Shown piece after piece: positions 47,812 to 56,206 of a stretch of 64,000 bases of DNA. This DNA is from [Actinomadura] parvosata subsp. kistnae (GTDB taxonomy: Bacteria; Actinomycetota; Actinomycetes; Streptosporangiales; Streptosporangiaceae). Every line of letters begins with the position of its first letter. Position 1 is the stretch's first letter. Below the pieces are notes generated by a model that made no database searches, was not told the origin of the DNA, and worked only from the letters and a program-made list of their open reading frames with translations. A program made the translations under genes and the position numbers. The stretch is taken from NCBI RefSeq assembly GCF_900323885.1, contig NZ_OOHJ01000022.1, positions 744,001-808,000 on the forward strand, written 5' to 3'.

Positions 47812-50673
47812 TCAGGGCCCGCCGCGGACGTTGCCGTAGGCGAACAGGGTGAGCGGGCCCGGGCCGGTCGCCGGCTGCTCGGCGGTGACGGCCAGGGCCA
47901 GCGTGTTCGTCCCGTGCTCGGCCAGGATCCCGGCCGGGAGCGAGAACTCGCGTTGCGGGCCGATGTCGCCGCCGTACTGGCCGACGTTCCAGCCGTTCAG
48001 GAAGATCAGCACCCGGTACGCCGGCGACGGGTCGCCGCCGAAGCGCAGGCCGATCGGGACGTCCTGACCCTTGGGCAGGTCCAGCCGGAACGAGGTGCGG
48101 TACCAGGTGACGCCGGGGGTCAGGGCGGTCGCCGGGGCGGTCTTCCTCCACGCCTTGTCCTGATATTTCGGCAAATGCCAGCCGACGCGCTCGCCGTACA
48201 GGCCGCCGGTGCTGAGAGGGCCGCGCAGCGCGTCCGTGCCGGCTGTGCCCTGGATCTTCCAGGCGATCGGGGTGCCGCCGACAGTGCCGCTGACTGACGC
48301 GGCCACCAGACCTCGGGGCTGCTTGAAGCGCAGGTCGTCGGCGATCCAGTCGTCGTTGTGGCCCATGTTGGCGACCAGGACGGCGAGCACGTTGTCCGCG
48401 CCCGGCCGGAGCAGGCCGGGCGGGATGGCGAAGTGGCCCGGGCCGGGGTCGGGGTTCGGCGGGGTCGCCTGGTCGCCCGAGTCCGCCTGCACTCCCCCCG
48501 CCGCCGCGCCGAGGTAGCGGCCGTTCAGCCAGACGAGGTAGGTGCCGCGCAGGCCGGTGATCGCGTTCAGGTCGATCCCGGTCTCGGCGCCGGTGGCGGT
48601 GAAGTGGCCGCGGTACCAGACGTTGCCGTAGTGGTAGCCGTAGTCGTCGGCGTACAGGACGGGCAGGGTCTTGGGCGGGTGCGGGCTGGTGGTCGTGGTG
48701 TGGTCGGCGGCCGTCCAGCGGGAGTCGTCGAAGCCGGGCGCCGCCTCGGGCGCCTCGGCGCGCGCCCGCCAGCCGGTCAGCTCGGGCAGCCGCGCGGGGG
48801 CCGGCGCCCGCGTGACACCCAGGAGCGAACCACTCGGCGTCCGCGCCACGCGCACGCGTTCACTGGCGCCCTGGCCGGCGGTGAGGTCGAGGCGGGTGGC
48901 CGAGGGCGGGGCGAAGACCTCGATCTCGCCGGCGACCGTGTCCGCCGCCAGGCTGACCACGTCCCCGCGCAGGGTGGCCGAGCGGACCAGTTCGGGGCCG
49001 CGGACCAGCAGCGGACCGGCCGCCGTGGAGACCCGCCAGAAGCGGGCCGCCTCCTCGTCCGTGCCGATGAGCAGCAGCAGCGGCCGCCGCCCGCCGCCCG
49101 TGACCAGCACCCGCGCGAGCCTGTCGTGCGCGTAGTCGAGCCGCAGGTCGCCCCCGCTGTACGCGGCCCGCACCGCCCCTTCGAGCACCTTGACCGAAGG
49201 CGCGGACGGGTAGCGGAGGACGGTGGCGCCCGGCGCGCCGGCGGTGCCGTAGAGGAGTGCCACGTCGCGCCCGCCGATGGCGGCGTGGGTCATGATCTCG
49301 GAGGTGGAGACGGCGAGCCGCTGCCCGCCGAGGTCGTACCCGGCGACGAGCACGTGCGCGTCCCGCCCCTTCACCCGCACCGGCACCTGGTACCGCCCGT
49401 CCGGCGCGGCCCAGTCGAGGGTGGTGGTGTCGGTGCCGGTGGCGGCCCGGTCGGTGTGCCGGACGAGGACGAACTGGGTGCCGGTGTCGGGGTTCGCGCG
49501 GGCGACGGTGGTCAGGGCGGCGTCGCCGGGGACGGCGGGCGTGGCGAGGGCGTCGGTCCTGGCCAGCGGCGCGACGGCCTCCAGGAAGTACCCCTGCCGC
49601 TTGAACTCGTCGTACTTGGGAGTCGGCCGCCTGGCCTCGGTGAGGGCGGCGCCGTAGTCGTAGGAGGTGTAGACGTCGTTGGGCTGGGCGAGCCAGCCCC
49701 AGTTGGTGCCGCCGTAGCCCATGTAGTACGAGAACATCGTGGCGCCGGTCTGGATGAGGTTGTTCTTGTAGAAGAACTTCATGAACGCGGGCCCGGTCAG
49801 CTCGCGGCACTTGTCGTATCCGGCGTTGCCGACGTCGATCGCCCCGGCCTGGTACTCGGCGGCGAAGACGGGGATGTCGTCGCGCAGCCGCTCGGTCAGG
49901 CCCTCGCCCCACGGCCCCCAGAGGGCGGGGTTCGCGCACTCGAACGACTGCGGGTAGTCGTCCACGCCCGGGATCTGCACCGCGCCGGGCCCGCTGGCCC
50001 AGGTCGAGCTCCAGCTCCCGGCGTCGCAGCAGTCGTTGGTGGTGATGGGCACGGTGATGCCGTCGGCCCTGGCCTGGTCCTGGATGTCCTGCATGTAGGC
50101 GGCGTCGGTGCCGACCTGGTACTCGTTCTCGGCGTTGTAGAGGATGACCGGGCCGCCGCGCGGGAGCTGGTGGCGGGCGATGATCGGGTTGATGCGGTGC
50201 AGCCACTCCCGGTACGCCTCGCGGTAGCCGGGCTCGAAGCTGCGGGCCCGGCCCGGCACGGTCTTGAGCCAGGCGGGGAAGCCGCCGCCGGTGCTCTCGG
50301 CGTTGATGTAGGGCCCTGGCCGGGCGATCACGTACAGGCCGGTCTCGCGGGCGGTGCGCAGCAGCCGGTCCACGTCGCGGACGCCACTGAAGTCGTACAC
50401 GCCGGGCGCCGGCGAGTGGTAGGCCCAGGAGAAGTAGAGCGAGACGGCGTTGAAGCCGGCCGCCTTGAACTTCTCCATCACGTCGCGCCACAGCTCCTGG
50501 CTGGGCAGCCGGAAGTAGTGGAACTCGGCCGACTGGAGCACGATCCGGCGGCCGTTCACGATCAGCGAGTACCGGTCGTAGGTGACCTCGGGCGCGCTGC
50601 CGGCGCGGGCCGGCGCGACGAGGGCCGCGCAGGTGAGGAGCAGGGCCAGGAGCACCGGGAGCAAGCGCCTCAT
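47812..50673 (-). CDS. Secreted GH35 beta-galactosidase
   Basis: 953 aa from the ATG at 50673, with GGAAGG upstream. Signal peptide at residues 1-24 (LLPVLLALLLTCAALVAPARAG). The GH35 TIM barrel includes SAEFHYFRLPSQELWRDVMEKFKAAGFNAV, acid/base Glu in LYNAENEYQ (about 184) and the nucleophile Glu in FAAEYQAG. Beta-sandwich and jelly-roll domains follow (YGNVWYRGHF, TWYRTSFRLDLPKG). It releases beta-galactose from galactans or arabinogalactan outside the cell. Divergent from the ROK-sulfatase-GH43 operon, with which it probably shares control. Confidence 0.93.
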   Translation of the reverse strand: MRRLLPVLLALLLTCAALVAPARAGSAPEVTYDRYSLIVNGRRIVLQSAEFHYFRLPSQELWRDVMEKFKAAGFNAVSLYFSWAYHSPAPGVYDFSGVRDVDRLLRTARETGLYVIARPGPYINAESTGGGFPAWLKTVPGRARSFEPGYREAYREWLHRINPIIARHQLPRGGPVILYNAENEYQVGTDAAYMQDIQDQARADGITVPITTNDCCDAGSWSSTWASGPGAVQIPGVDDYPQSFECANPALWGPWGEGLTERLRDDIPVFAAEYQAGAIDVGNAGYDKCRELTGPAFMKFFYKNNLIQTGATMFSYYMGYGGTNWGWLAQPNDVYTSYDYGAALTEARRPTPKYDEFKRQGYFLEAVAPLARTDALATPAVPGDAALTTVARANPDTGTQFVLVRHTDRAATGTDTTTLDWAAPDGRYQVPVRVKGRDAHVLVAGYDLGGQRLAVSTSEIMTHAAIGGRDVALLYGTAGAPGATVLRYPSAPSVKVLEGAVRAAYSGGDLRLDYAHDRLARVLVTGGGRRPLLLLIGTDEEAARFWRVSTAAGPLLVRGPELVRSATLRGDVVSLAADTVAGEIEVFAPPSATRLDLTAGQGASERVRVARTPSGSLLGVTRAPAPARLPELTGWRARAEAPEAAPGFDDSRWTAADHTTTTSPHPPKTLPVLYADDYGYHYGNVWYRGHFTATGAETGIDLNAITGLRGTYLVWLNGRYLGAAAGGVQADSGDQATPPNPDPGPGHFAIPPGLLRPGADNVLAVLVANMGHNDDWIADDLRFKQPRGLVAASVSGTVGGTPIAWKIQGTAGTDALRGPLSTGGLYGERVGWHLPKYQDKAWRKTAPATALTPGVTWYRTSFRLDLPKGQDVPIGLRFGGDPSPAYRVLIFLNGWNVGQYGGDIGPQREFSLPAGILAEHGTNTLALAVTAEQPATGPGPLTLFAYGNVRGGP

Positions 50674-50783
50674 GGTGGCCTTCCAGGGGGTGGGCTCGGG
50701 ACGGCACGCGCTCTCATTACTTTGGCCACCATCCAAACAAACGTCAACGATCAGTTCGGCCGCGGGAAACGATCACCACCGGG

Positions 50784-50801
50784 CGTTACGCGAACGTTAC
50801 G
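50784..50801. promoter_or_regulatory. Direct repeat CGTTACG with 11-bp period
   Basis: CGTTACG occurs at 50784-50790 and 50795-50801, one helical turn apart, in the 245-bp divergent region between GH35 and the ROK gene. It may be a regulator site for the glycan genes; the reader is unknown. Confidence 0.35.
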
Positions 50802-50881
50802 AGGGGCGCGGAACCCCGCCCGGAACTGTCCTCGCAGCTCACAGGCCCGATGTCAGCAGGGGTAAGTTTTTTTCCGGGTTA

Positions 50882-50911
50882 TTGACGAAAAACACCGCAC
50901 GTCGGCAGACT
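50882..50911 (+). promoter_or_regulatory. Promoter of the ROK operon, leaderless
   Basis: -35 TTGACG (50882-50887), 18-base spacer, -10 CAGACT (50906-50911). The ATG at 50919 is seven bases further and has no ribosome site, so the mRNA probably begins at the start codon. A GTTTTT...AAAAAC inverted pair (left arm about 50865-50871, right arm 50888-50893) overlaps the -35 and could be the ROK repressor's operator. Confidence 0.6.
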
Positions 50912-50918
50912 CTCCGTC

Positions 50919-52163
50919 ATGTCACACCCCCGTGGCCCCCTGTCACAGCTCCGGCGCGGGCACGAAGAGCTCGTGCTGGGGCTGCTGCGCAAGCACGGCC
51001 CCCTCAGCCGGGGCGAGCTGGGCAAGCGTTGCGGGTTGTCGCGTACGACCCTCTACGACATTCTCGCCGAGCTCGTCGCCGGCGGCGCCGTGGTCACCGC
51101 CACCTCCCAGGAGGCGCCGCGCGGCCGCGGCAGGCCGGCCGAGACGCTGACCCTCAACCCCGACGCCGGCCAGGCCATCGGCATCGACTTCGCCCGCCGC
51201 GCCCTGCACGTCGCCGCCGTCAACCTGGCGCACGAGGTCGTCGGCTCGGCCAGCGAGCCGCACGACGCCGACCTGCCGTGGGAGCAGCGGGTCGAGCTGG
51301 CCGTACGGCTCGTCGGCTCGCTCACCGGCACCGGCACGGGCGCGCTGCGGCTGGGCGCGCTCGACGCGATCGGCGTCGGCGTGGTCGGCGTGGTGGGCTC
51401 TCAACACGCCGGTGAGGAAGACCGGCCCGCCGAGGAGGGCGGGGCCCAGCCCGGGCCGCATCCCGTGCAAGTGCTGCTGCGCGAGCGGTTCGGCGTCCCG
51501 GTGCTGCTGGACAACAACACCCGGCTGGCCGCGCTGGGCGAGAGCATCTGGGGCGCCGCCGCGGGCGGGCAGGACGTGCTGTACCTGCGCCTGTCGCACG
51601 GCGTCGGCGGCGGCCTGGTGGTCGGCGGGTCGCTGCACCGCGGCGCGTACGGGCTGTCCGGCGAGTTCGGCCACATCACGGTCGAGCCGGGCGGCGCCCG
51701 CTGCGACTGCGGCGGCACCGGCTGCCTGGAGACCGTCGCCTCGATCAGGGCCGTGCTGGACGCCTTCCGCGCCGCCGGCGGCCGGGCCGCGGACGTGCCG
51801 GAGCTGGTCAAGGCCGTCCGGGCGGGCGACCAGGCCGCGCTCACCCTGCTCGGCGGCGTCGGCGCCCGGATCGGCGAGGTGCTGGCCGCCCTGTGCAACG
51901 CCATCGGCCCGAGCGTGATCGTGATCGGCGGCGAGCTGGCGGAGACCGGCGAGGCGCTGCTGGCGCCGGTCGAGCGGGCGCTGCACGACCACGTCATGCC
52001 GGTCTCCCGGCACCGGGTGAGCCTGCGCCGCGCCACGCTCGGCGAGGTCGCCGGCGCGCTCGGCGGCATCGCCCTGGTGCTGCACGAATCCCCCCTGCTT
52101 TCCCGCTATCCGGCCGGCCCGGATCTCGCGGAGGACCCGATCCCCGACAAGGAGTCCCGATGA
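50919..52163 (+). CDS. ROK-family transcriptional regulator
   Basis: 414 aa. An N-terminal winged helix (ELVLGLLRKHGPLSRGELGKRCGLSRTTLYDILAELV) is followed by the ROK sugar-kinase-like domain with IGIDFARR, the LLDNNTRLAALGE segment, the zinc motif CDCGGTGCLE and VIVIGGELAETG. ROK repressors respond to sugars or sugar phosphates. It is the first gene of the operon (ATGA overlap with the permease), which argues that it controls the importer, sulfatase and glycosidases here. Confidence 0.93.
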   Translation: MSHPRGPLSQLRRGHEELVLGLLRKHGPLSRGELGKRCGLSRTTLYDILAELVAGGAVVTATSQEAPRGRGRPAETLTLNPDAGQAIGIDFARRALHVAAVNLAHEVVGSASEPHDADLPWEQRVELAVRLVGSLTGTGTGALRLGALDAIGVGVVGVVGSQHAGEEDRPAEEGGAQPGPHPVQVLLRERFGVPVLLDNNTRLAALGESIWGAAAGGQDVLYLRLSHGVGGGLVVGGSLHRGAYGLSGEFGHITVEPGGARCDCGGTGCLETVASIRAVLDAFRAAGGRAADVPELVKAVRAGDQAALTLLGGVGARIGEVLAALCNAIGPSVIVIGGELAETGEALLAPVERALHDHVMPVSRHRVSLRRATLGEVAGALGGIALVLHESPLLSRYPAGPDLAEDPIPDKESR

Positions 52164-52966
52164 CCCAGCTCACCGCGCTGGGCAAGTCGCCGGCGCAGCC
52201 CGCCCGGCGCGCCCCCAGCCGCTCGCGGCGCGCCGTCGCGCTCAACCTCGTCGCCGTCGTCATCGGCCTGGTCGTGTGGACGGCGCTGGCCACCGTCGGC
52301 GTGCAAGGGCTGCCGGGGCCGCTGGAGGTGGCGGCCAAGGCGGGCGAGCTGATCGCCGACGGCACCCTGCTCACCGACGCGCTGGCCAGCCTGCGCAGGG
52401 TGCTCGTCGGCTTCCTGCTCGGCACGCTGCTGGCCGTCCCGGTCGGCTTCCTCATGGGCTGGTACGCCACCGCGCGCGGCCTGCTGGAGCCGTACGTGCA
52501 GTTCTTCCGCACGATCCCGCCGCTGGCGATCATCCCGCTGGCCATCGTGCTCATGGGCATCGGCGAGGTGCCCAAGGTCTTCGTGATCTTCCTGGCCGCG
52601 TTCCTGTCCAGCGTCGTCTCGACGTTCCAGGGCGTCGTGGACGTGGACAGGACGCTCATCAACGCGGCCCGCGTGCTGGGCGCCTCCGACCGCACCATCT
52701 TCCTCAAGGTCGTGGTGCCGGCCTCGACGCCGTTCATCCTGGTCGGGATGCGGGTCGGGCTCGGCTCGGCCTGGGGCACGCTGGTCGCCGCCGAGCTGAT
52801 CGCCGCCCAGGAGGGGCTGGGCTTCCGGATGCAGCAGGCCCAGCTCTACTACGACCTGTCCACGATCTTCGTGGGCCTGATCGCCATCGGCGTGCTCGGC
52901 CTGCTGATGGACCGCCTGCTGCTGCTCGCCGAGCGCCGCCTCACCAACTGGCAGGAGCGCCGATGA
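52160..52966 (+). CDS. ABC importer permease, SsuC/TauC type
   Basis: 268 aa with about six membrane helices. The EAA loop that contacts the ATPase is INAARVLGASDRTIFLKVVVPASTPFILVGMRVGLGSAW, a form typical for nitrate/sulfonate/taurine permeases; FFRTIPPLAIIPLAIVLMGIGEVPK is another family mark. It overlaps the genes on both sides (ATGA). It should act as a homodimer with the ATPase at 52963 and the lipoprotein at 53775 to import a sulfate ester, sulfonate or similar anion. Confidence 0.92.
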   Translation: MTQLTALGKSPAQPARRAPSRSRRAVALNLVAVVIGLVVWTALATVGVQGLPGPLEVAAKAGELIADGTLLTDALASLRRVLVGFLLGTLLAVPVGFLMGWYATARGLLEPYVQFFRTIPPLAIIPLAIVLMGIGEVPKVFVIFLAAFLSSVVSTFQGVVDVDRTLINAARVLGASDRTIFLKVVVPASTPFILVGMRVGLGSAWGTLVAAELIAAQEGLGFRMQQAQLYYDLSTIFVGLIAIGVLGLLMDRLLLLAERRLTNWQERR

Positions 52967-53742
52967 ACGTCAAGATCTCGTTCAGGGACGTCGTCAAGAC
53001 GTACCCGTTGAAGGACGACACCTTCACCGCGCTGGACCACGTGTCGCTGGACATCGCCGACCGCGAGTTCGTCACCGTCGTGGGCCCGTCGGGCTGCGGC
53101 AAGAGCACGCTGATGAGCATGGCCGCCGGCCTGGTCGAGCCCACGTCGGGCGAGGTGCTGGTGGACGGCTCGCCGGTGGACGGCCCCGGGCCCGACCGGG
53201 GGGTGATCTTCCAGCAGTACGCGTTGTTCCCCTGGCTGACCGTGCGCAAGAACGTCGAGTTCGGGCTCAAGCTCATGGACCTGCCCGCCGAGGAGCGCCG
53301 GCGGCGCGCCCAGCGGGCGATCGAGCTGGTCGGGCTGGCCGACTTCGCCGACGCGCTGCCCAAGATGCTCTCGGGCGGCATGAAGCAGCGCTGCGCGATC
53401 GCCCGCGCGTACGCGGTCGACCCGCAGGTGCTGCTCATGGACGAGCCGTTCGGCGCGCTCGACGCGCTGACCCGGGTGCAGCTCCAGGACCAGCTCCTCG
53501 ACACGTGGAGCAAGGACCAGCGCACGGTCATGTTCATCACGCACGACGTGGACGAGGCCGTCTACCTGGCCAGCCGGGTGATCGTGATGGCCGCCCGGCC
53601 CGGCCGCCTGCACAAGGTCGTCGACGTCGACCTGCCGTACCCGAGGACCGAGGAGATGCGGCTGTCGCCCGAGTTCGGGCGGATCCGCAACGAGGTCTGG
53701 CACGCCGTCTACCACCAGGCTCCGGCCGTACCCGCGGCCTAG
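52963..53742 (+). CDS. ABC importer ATPase, SsuB/TauB type
   Basis: 259 aa. Walker A VGPSGCGKSTL, Q-loop FQQYALFPW, signature LSGGMKQRCAIARAY, Walker B VLLMDEPFGALD, H-loop ITHDVDEAV. The C-terminus (RPGRLHKVVDVDLPYPR) matches the sulfonate/taurine group. Second of three transporter genes; all catalytic residues are intact, unlike the altered signature of the orphan ATPase at 46611. Confidence 0.93.
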   Translation: MNVKISFRDVVKTYPLKDDTFTALDHVSLDIADREFVTVVGPSGCGKSTLMSMAAGLVEPTSGEVLVDGSPVDGPGPDRGVIFQQYALFPWLTVRKNVEFGLKLMDLPAEERRRRAQRAIELVGLADFADALPKMLSGGMKQRCAIARAYAVDPQVLLMDEPFGALDALTRVQLQDQLLDTWSKDQRTVMFITHDVDEAVYLASRVIVMAARPGRLHKVVDVDLPYPRTEEMRLSPEFGRIRNEVWHAVYHQAPAVPAA

Positions 53743-53774
53743 AAACCCAACCCCCCGGAAAGGACTGATCCGCC

Positions 53775-54743
53775 ATGCGTTCTCTTCGCCGCGCCCTGAC
53801 GGCCGCCACGGCGGTGAGCCTGCTCGCACTCTCCGTCACCGCCTGCTCCGACGACGGCTCCACGGTCCGGTTCGGCTACATCAGCGACTACAACGGCGCG
53901 AGCCTGCTCGCGATCGCGCAGAAGCAGGGCCTCTGGGAGAAGCAGGGGCTCACCCCCGAGATCAAGGTCTTCACGAACGGGCCGCTGCAGATCCAGGCGC
54001 TCGGCGCCGGCGACCTCGACTTCGGCTACATCGGCCCGGGCGCCATGTGGCTGCCCGCCACCGGCAAGGCCAAGGTCGTCGCGATCAACACGCTCGCCTA
54101 CGCCGACCGCGTCATCGGCCGGCCCGGGATCAAGAGCATCGCCGACCTGAAGGGCAAGAAGGTCGGCGTGCCCGAGGGCACGTCCGGTGACATGGTGCTC
54201 AACCTGGCCCTGCAGAAGGCCGGCATGAGCGTCAAGGACATCCAGAAGGTGCCGATGGACCCGGCCACCGTCGTCTCGGCGTTCGTCGCCGGGCAGATCG
54301 ACGCGGCCGGCATCTGGTACCCGCTGATCGACAACATCAAGCAGAAGGTGCCGGACCTGACCGAGCTGGCCAGCACCAAGGAGTGGCCGGACAGCTCGTT
54401 CCCGACCGCGTTCGTCGGCGGCACGAAGGTGGACGGCGAGCTCACCAACAAGGTGATCAAGGTGCTGCAGGAGGCCAACGACTGGCGGGCCGCGCACTAC
54501 GAGGAGTCGATCACGGAGGCGGCGTCACTGCTCAAGCTGGACGCGGCCAAGGTCAAGGCCGACGCCGCCAACGTCAAGGTGATGACCACCGAGGACCTGG
54601 TCAACAAGACCAAGGACGGCACCGTGGCGAAGTGGCTCAACAGCCTCGGCGACTTCTTCGTCGGCACCGGCCAGCTCAAGTCCAGGCCCGACCCGGCGAC
54701 GTACTACACCGGCGACCTCTACACGAAGGCCTTCACCAAGTGA
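53775..54743 (+). CDS. ABC substrate-binding lipoprotein, SsuA/TauA (NMT1-like) type
   Basis: 322 aa with AAAGGA upstream. A lipobox (LALSVTAC, Cys at about 24) anchors it outside the membrane. The bilobed NMT1/SsuA-like fold is shown by FGYISDYNGASLLAIAQKQGLWEKQGLTPEI, LDFGYIGPGAMWLPATGKAKVV and KKVGVPEGTSGDMVLNLALQKAGM. It captures the imported anion, perhaps a sulfated sugar or other sulfate ester judged by the sulfatase that follows (stop overlaps the sulfatase GTG). Confidence 0.9.
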   Translation: MRSLRRALTAATAVSLLALSVTACSDDGSTVRFGYISDYNGASLLAIAQKQGLWEKQGLTPEIKVFTNGPLQIQALGAGDLDFGYIGPGAMWLPATGKAKVVAINTLAYADRVIGRPGIKSIADLKGKKVGVPEGTSGDMVLNLALQKAGMSVKDIQKVPMDPATVVSAFVAGQIDAAGIWYPLIDNIKQKVPDLTELASTKEWPDSSFPTAFVGGTKVDGELTNKVIKVLQEANDWRAAHYEESITEAASLLKLDAAKVKADAANVKVMTTEDLVNKTKDGTVAKWLNSLGDFFVGTGQLKSRPDPATYYTGDLYTKAFTK

Positions 54744-56206
54744 ACCTGCTGTTCCTGATGACCGACCAGCACCGCGTCGACACCCTGGGCTGCTACGGCA
54801 ACCCGCACGTGGCCACGCCCAACCTCGACAGGCTGGCCGCCACCGGCACGCGGTTCGACCGGTTCTACACGCCCACGGCCATCTGCACGCCCGCGCGGGC
54901 CAGCCTGCTCACCGGGCAGGCGCCGTTCCGGCACCGGCTGCTGGCGAACTACGAGCGCAACGTCGGCTACCTGGAGGACCTGCGCGAGGACGCGTTCACC
55001 TTCCCCGAGGCGCTGAAGGAGCGCGGCTACAACCTGGGGCTGATCGGCAAGTGGCACGGCGGCACCAGCCGCAACGCCGCCTCCTACGGCTTCGACGGCC
55101 CCGACCTGCCCGGCTGGCACAACCCGGTCGACCACCCCGACTACCTCGCCTACCTGGAGGAGCGGGGGCTGCCGCCGTACCGGATCTCCGACCTGATCCG
55201 CGGCACGACGCCGAACGGCAACCAGGGCAACCTGCTCGCCGCGCGGCTGCACCAGCCGGTCGAGGCCACGTTCGAGCACTACCTGGCGACCCGGGCGATC
55301 GAGCACCTGGAGCGGTACGCGGCCGAGGGCAAGCCGTTCTTCCTGGCCACCCACTTCTTCGGGCCGCACCTGCCGTACCTGCTGCCGGACGAGTACTTCG
55401 ACATGTACGACCCGAGCCTGGTCGAGCTGCCGCCGTCGATCGCGGAGACGTTCGAGGGCAAGCCACCGGTGCAGCGCAACTACAGCGACCACTGGACGTT
55501 CGACACGATCCCGATCGAGATCACCCGCAAGCTGATCGCGGTCTACTGGGGCTACGTCACGCTGATCGACCAGCAGATCGGCCGCATCCTCGACCGCATG
55601 GACGAGCTGGGCCTGACGGATCAGACGTCGGTGTTCTTCACCTCCGACCACGGCGAGTTCACCGGCGCCCACCGGCTGCACGACAAGGGCCCGGCGATGT
55701 ACGAGGACATCTACCGCATCTGCGGCATCGTCCGGATCCCGGGGGCTCCGCCGCAGGTCAGGAACGAGTTCGTGTCGCTCACCGACTGCACGGCGACGAT
55801 CCTGGAGCTGGCCGGCTGCGACCCGAAGTCGGCCGTGGACAGCCGCAGCCTCGTGCCGCTGGTGCGCGGCGAGCACCCCGAGTGGCCGGGCGAGCTGCTC
55901 GCCGAGTTCCACGGCCACCACTTCCCCTACCCGCAGCGCATGATCCGCGACGACCGCTACAAGCTGGTCGTCAACCCGGAGTCGGTCAACGAGCTGTACG
56001 ACCTGCACGCCGACCCGCACGAGCTGAGCAACCGGTACACCCACCCGGAGCTGGCGCCCGTCCGGCGCCGCCTCATGCGCAGGCTGTACGACCTGCTGCG
56101 CGAGCGCGGCGACAACTTCTACCACTGGATGACGCCCATGTACGACATCGGCGCCCTCGACTACGACCCGACGCTGAGCTCGTTCGAGAAAGAGACCACT
56201 GGTTGA
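54740..56206 (+). CDS. Cytoplasmic type I (formylglycine) sulfatase
   Basis: 488 aa from a GTG that overlaps the stop of the binding-protein gene. Type I sulfatase features: metal-binding LFLMTDQHR near the N-terminus, active-site C49-T-P-A-R53 (CxPxR, the Cys becomes formylglycine), GLIGKWHGG, FFTSDHGEFTGAH and YKLVVNPESVNELYDLHADPHE. There is no signal peptide, so it should cleave an imported sulfate ester inside the cell. It needs a formylglycine-generating enzyme, which is not in this window. Substrate is not predictable, but the GH genes point to a sulfated sugar. Confidence 0.92.
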   Translation: MNLLFLMTDQHRVDTLGCYGNPHVATPNLDRLAATGTRFDRFYTPTAICTPARASLLTGQAPFRHRLLANYERNVGYLEDLREDAFTFPEALKERGYNLGLIGKWHGGTSRNAASYGFDGPDLPGWHNPVDHPDYLAYLEERGLPPYRISDLIRGTTPNGNQGNLLAARLHQPVEATFEHYLATRAIEHLERYAAEGKPFFLATHFFGPHLPYLLPDEYFDMYDPSLVELPPSIAETFEGKPPVQRNYSDHWTFDTIPIEITRKLIAVYWGYVTLIDQQIGRILDRMDELGLTDQTSVFFTSDHGEFTGAHRLHDKGPAMYEDIYRICGIVRIPGAPPQVRNEFVSLTDCTATILELAGCDPKSAVDSRSLVPLVRGEHPEWPGELLAEFHGHHFPYPQRMIRDDRYKLVVNPESVNELYDLHADPHELSNRYTHPELAPVRRRLMRRLYDLLRERGDNFYHWMTPMYDIGALDYDPTLSSFEKETTG

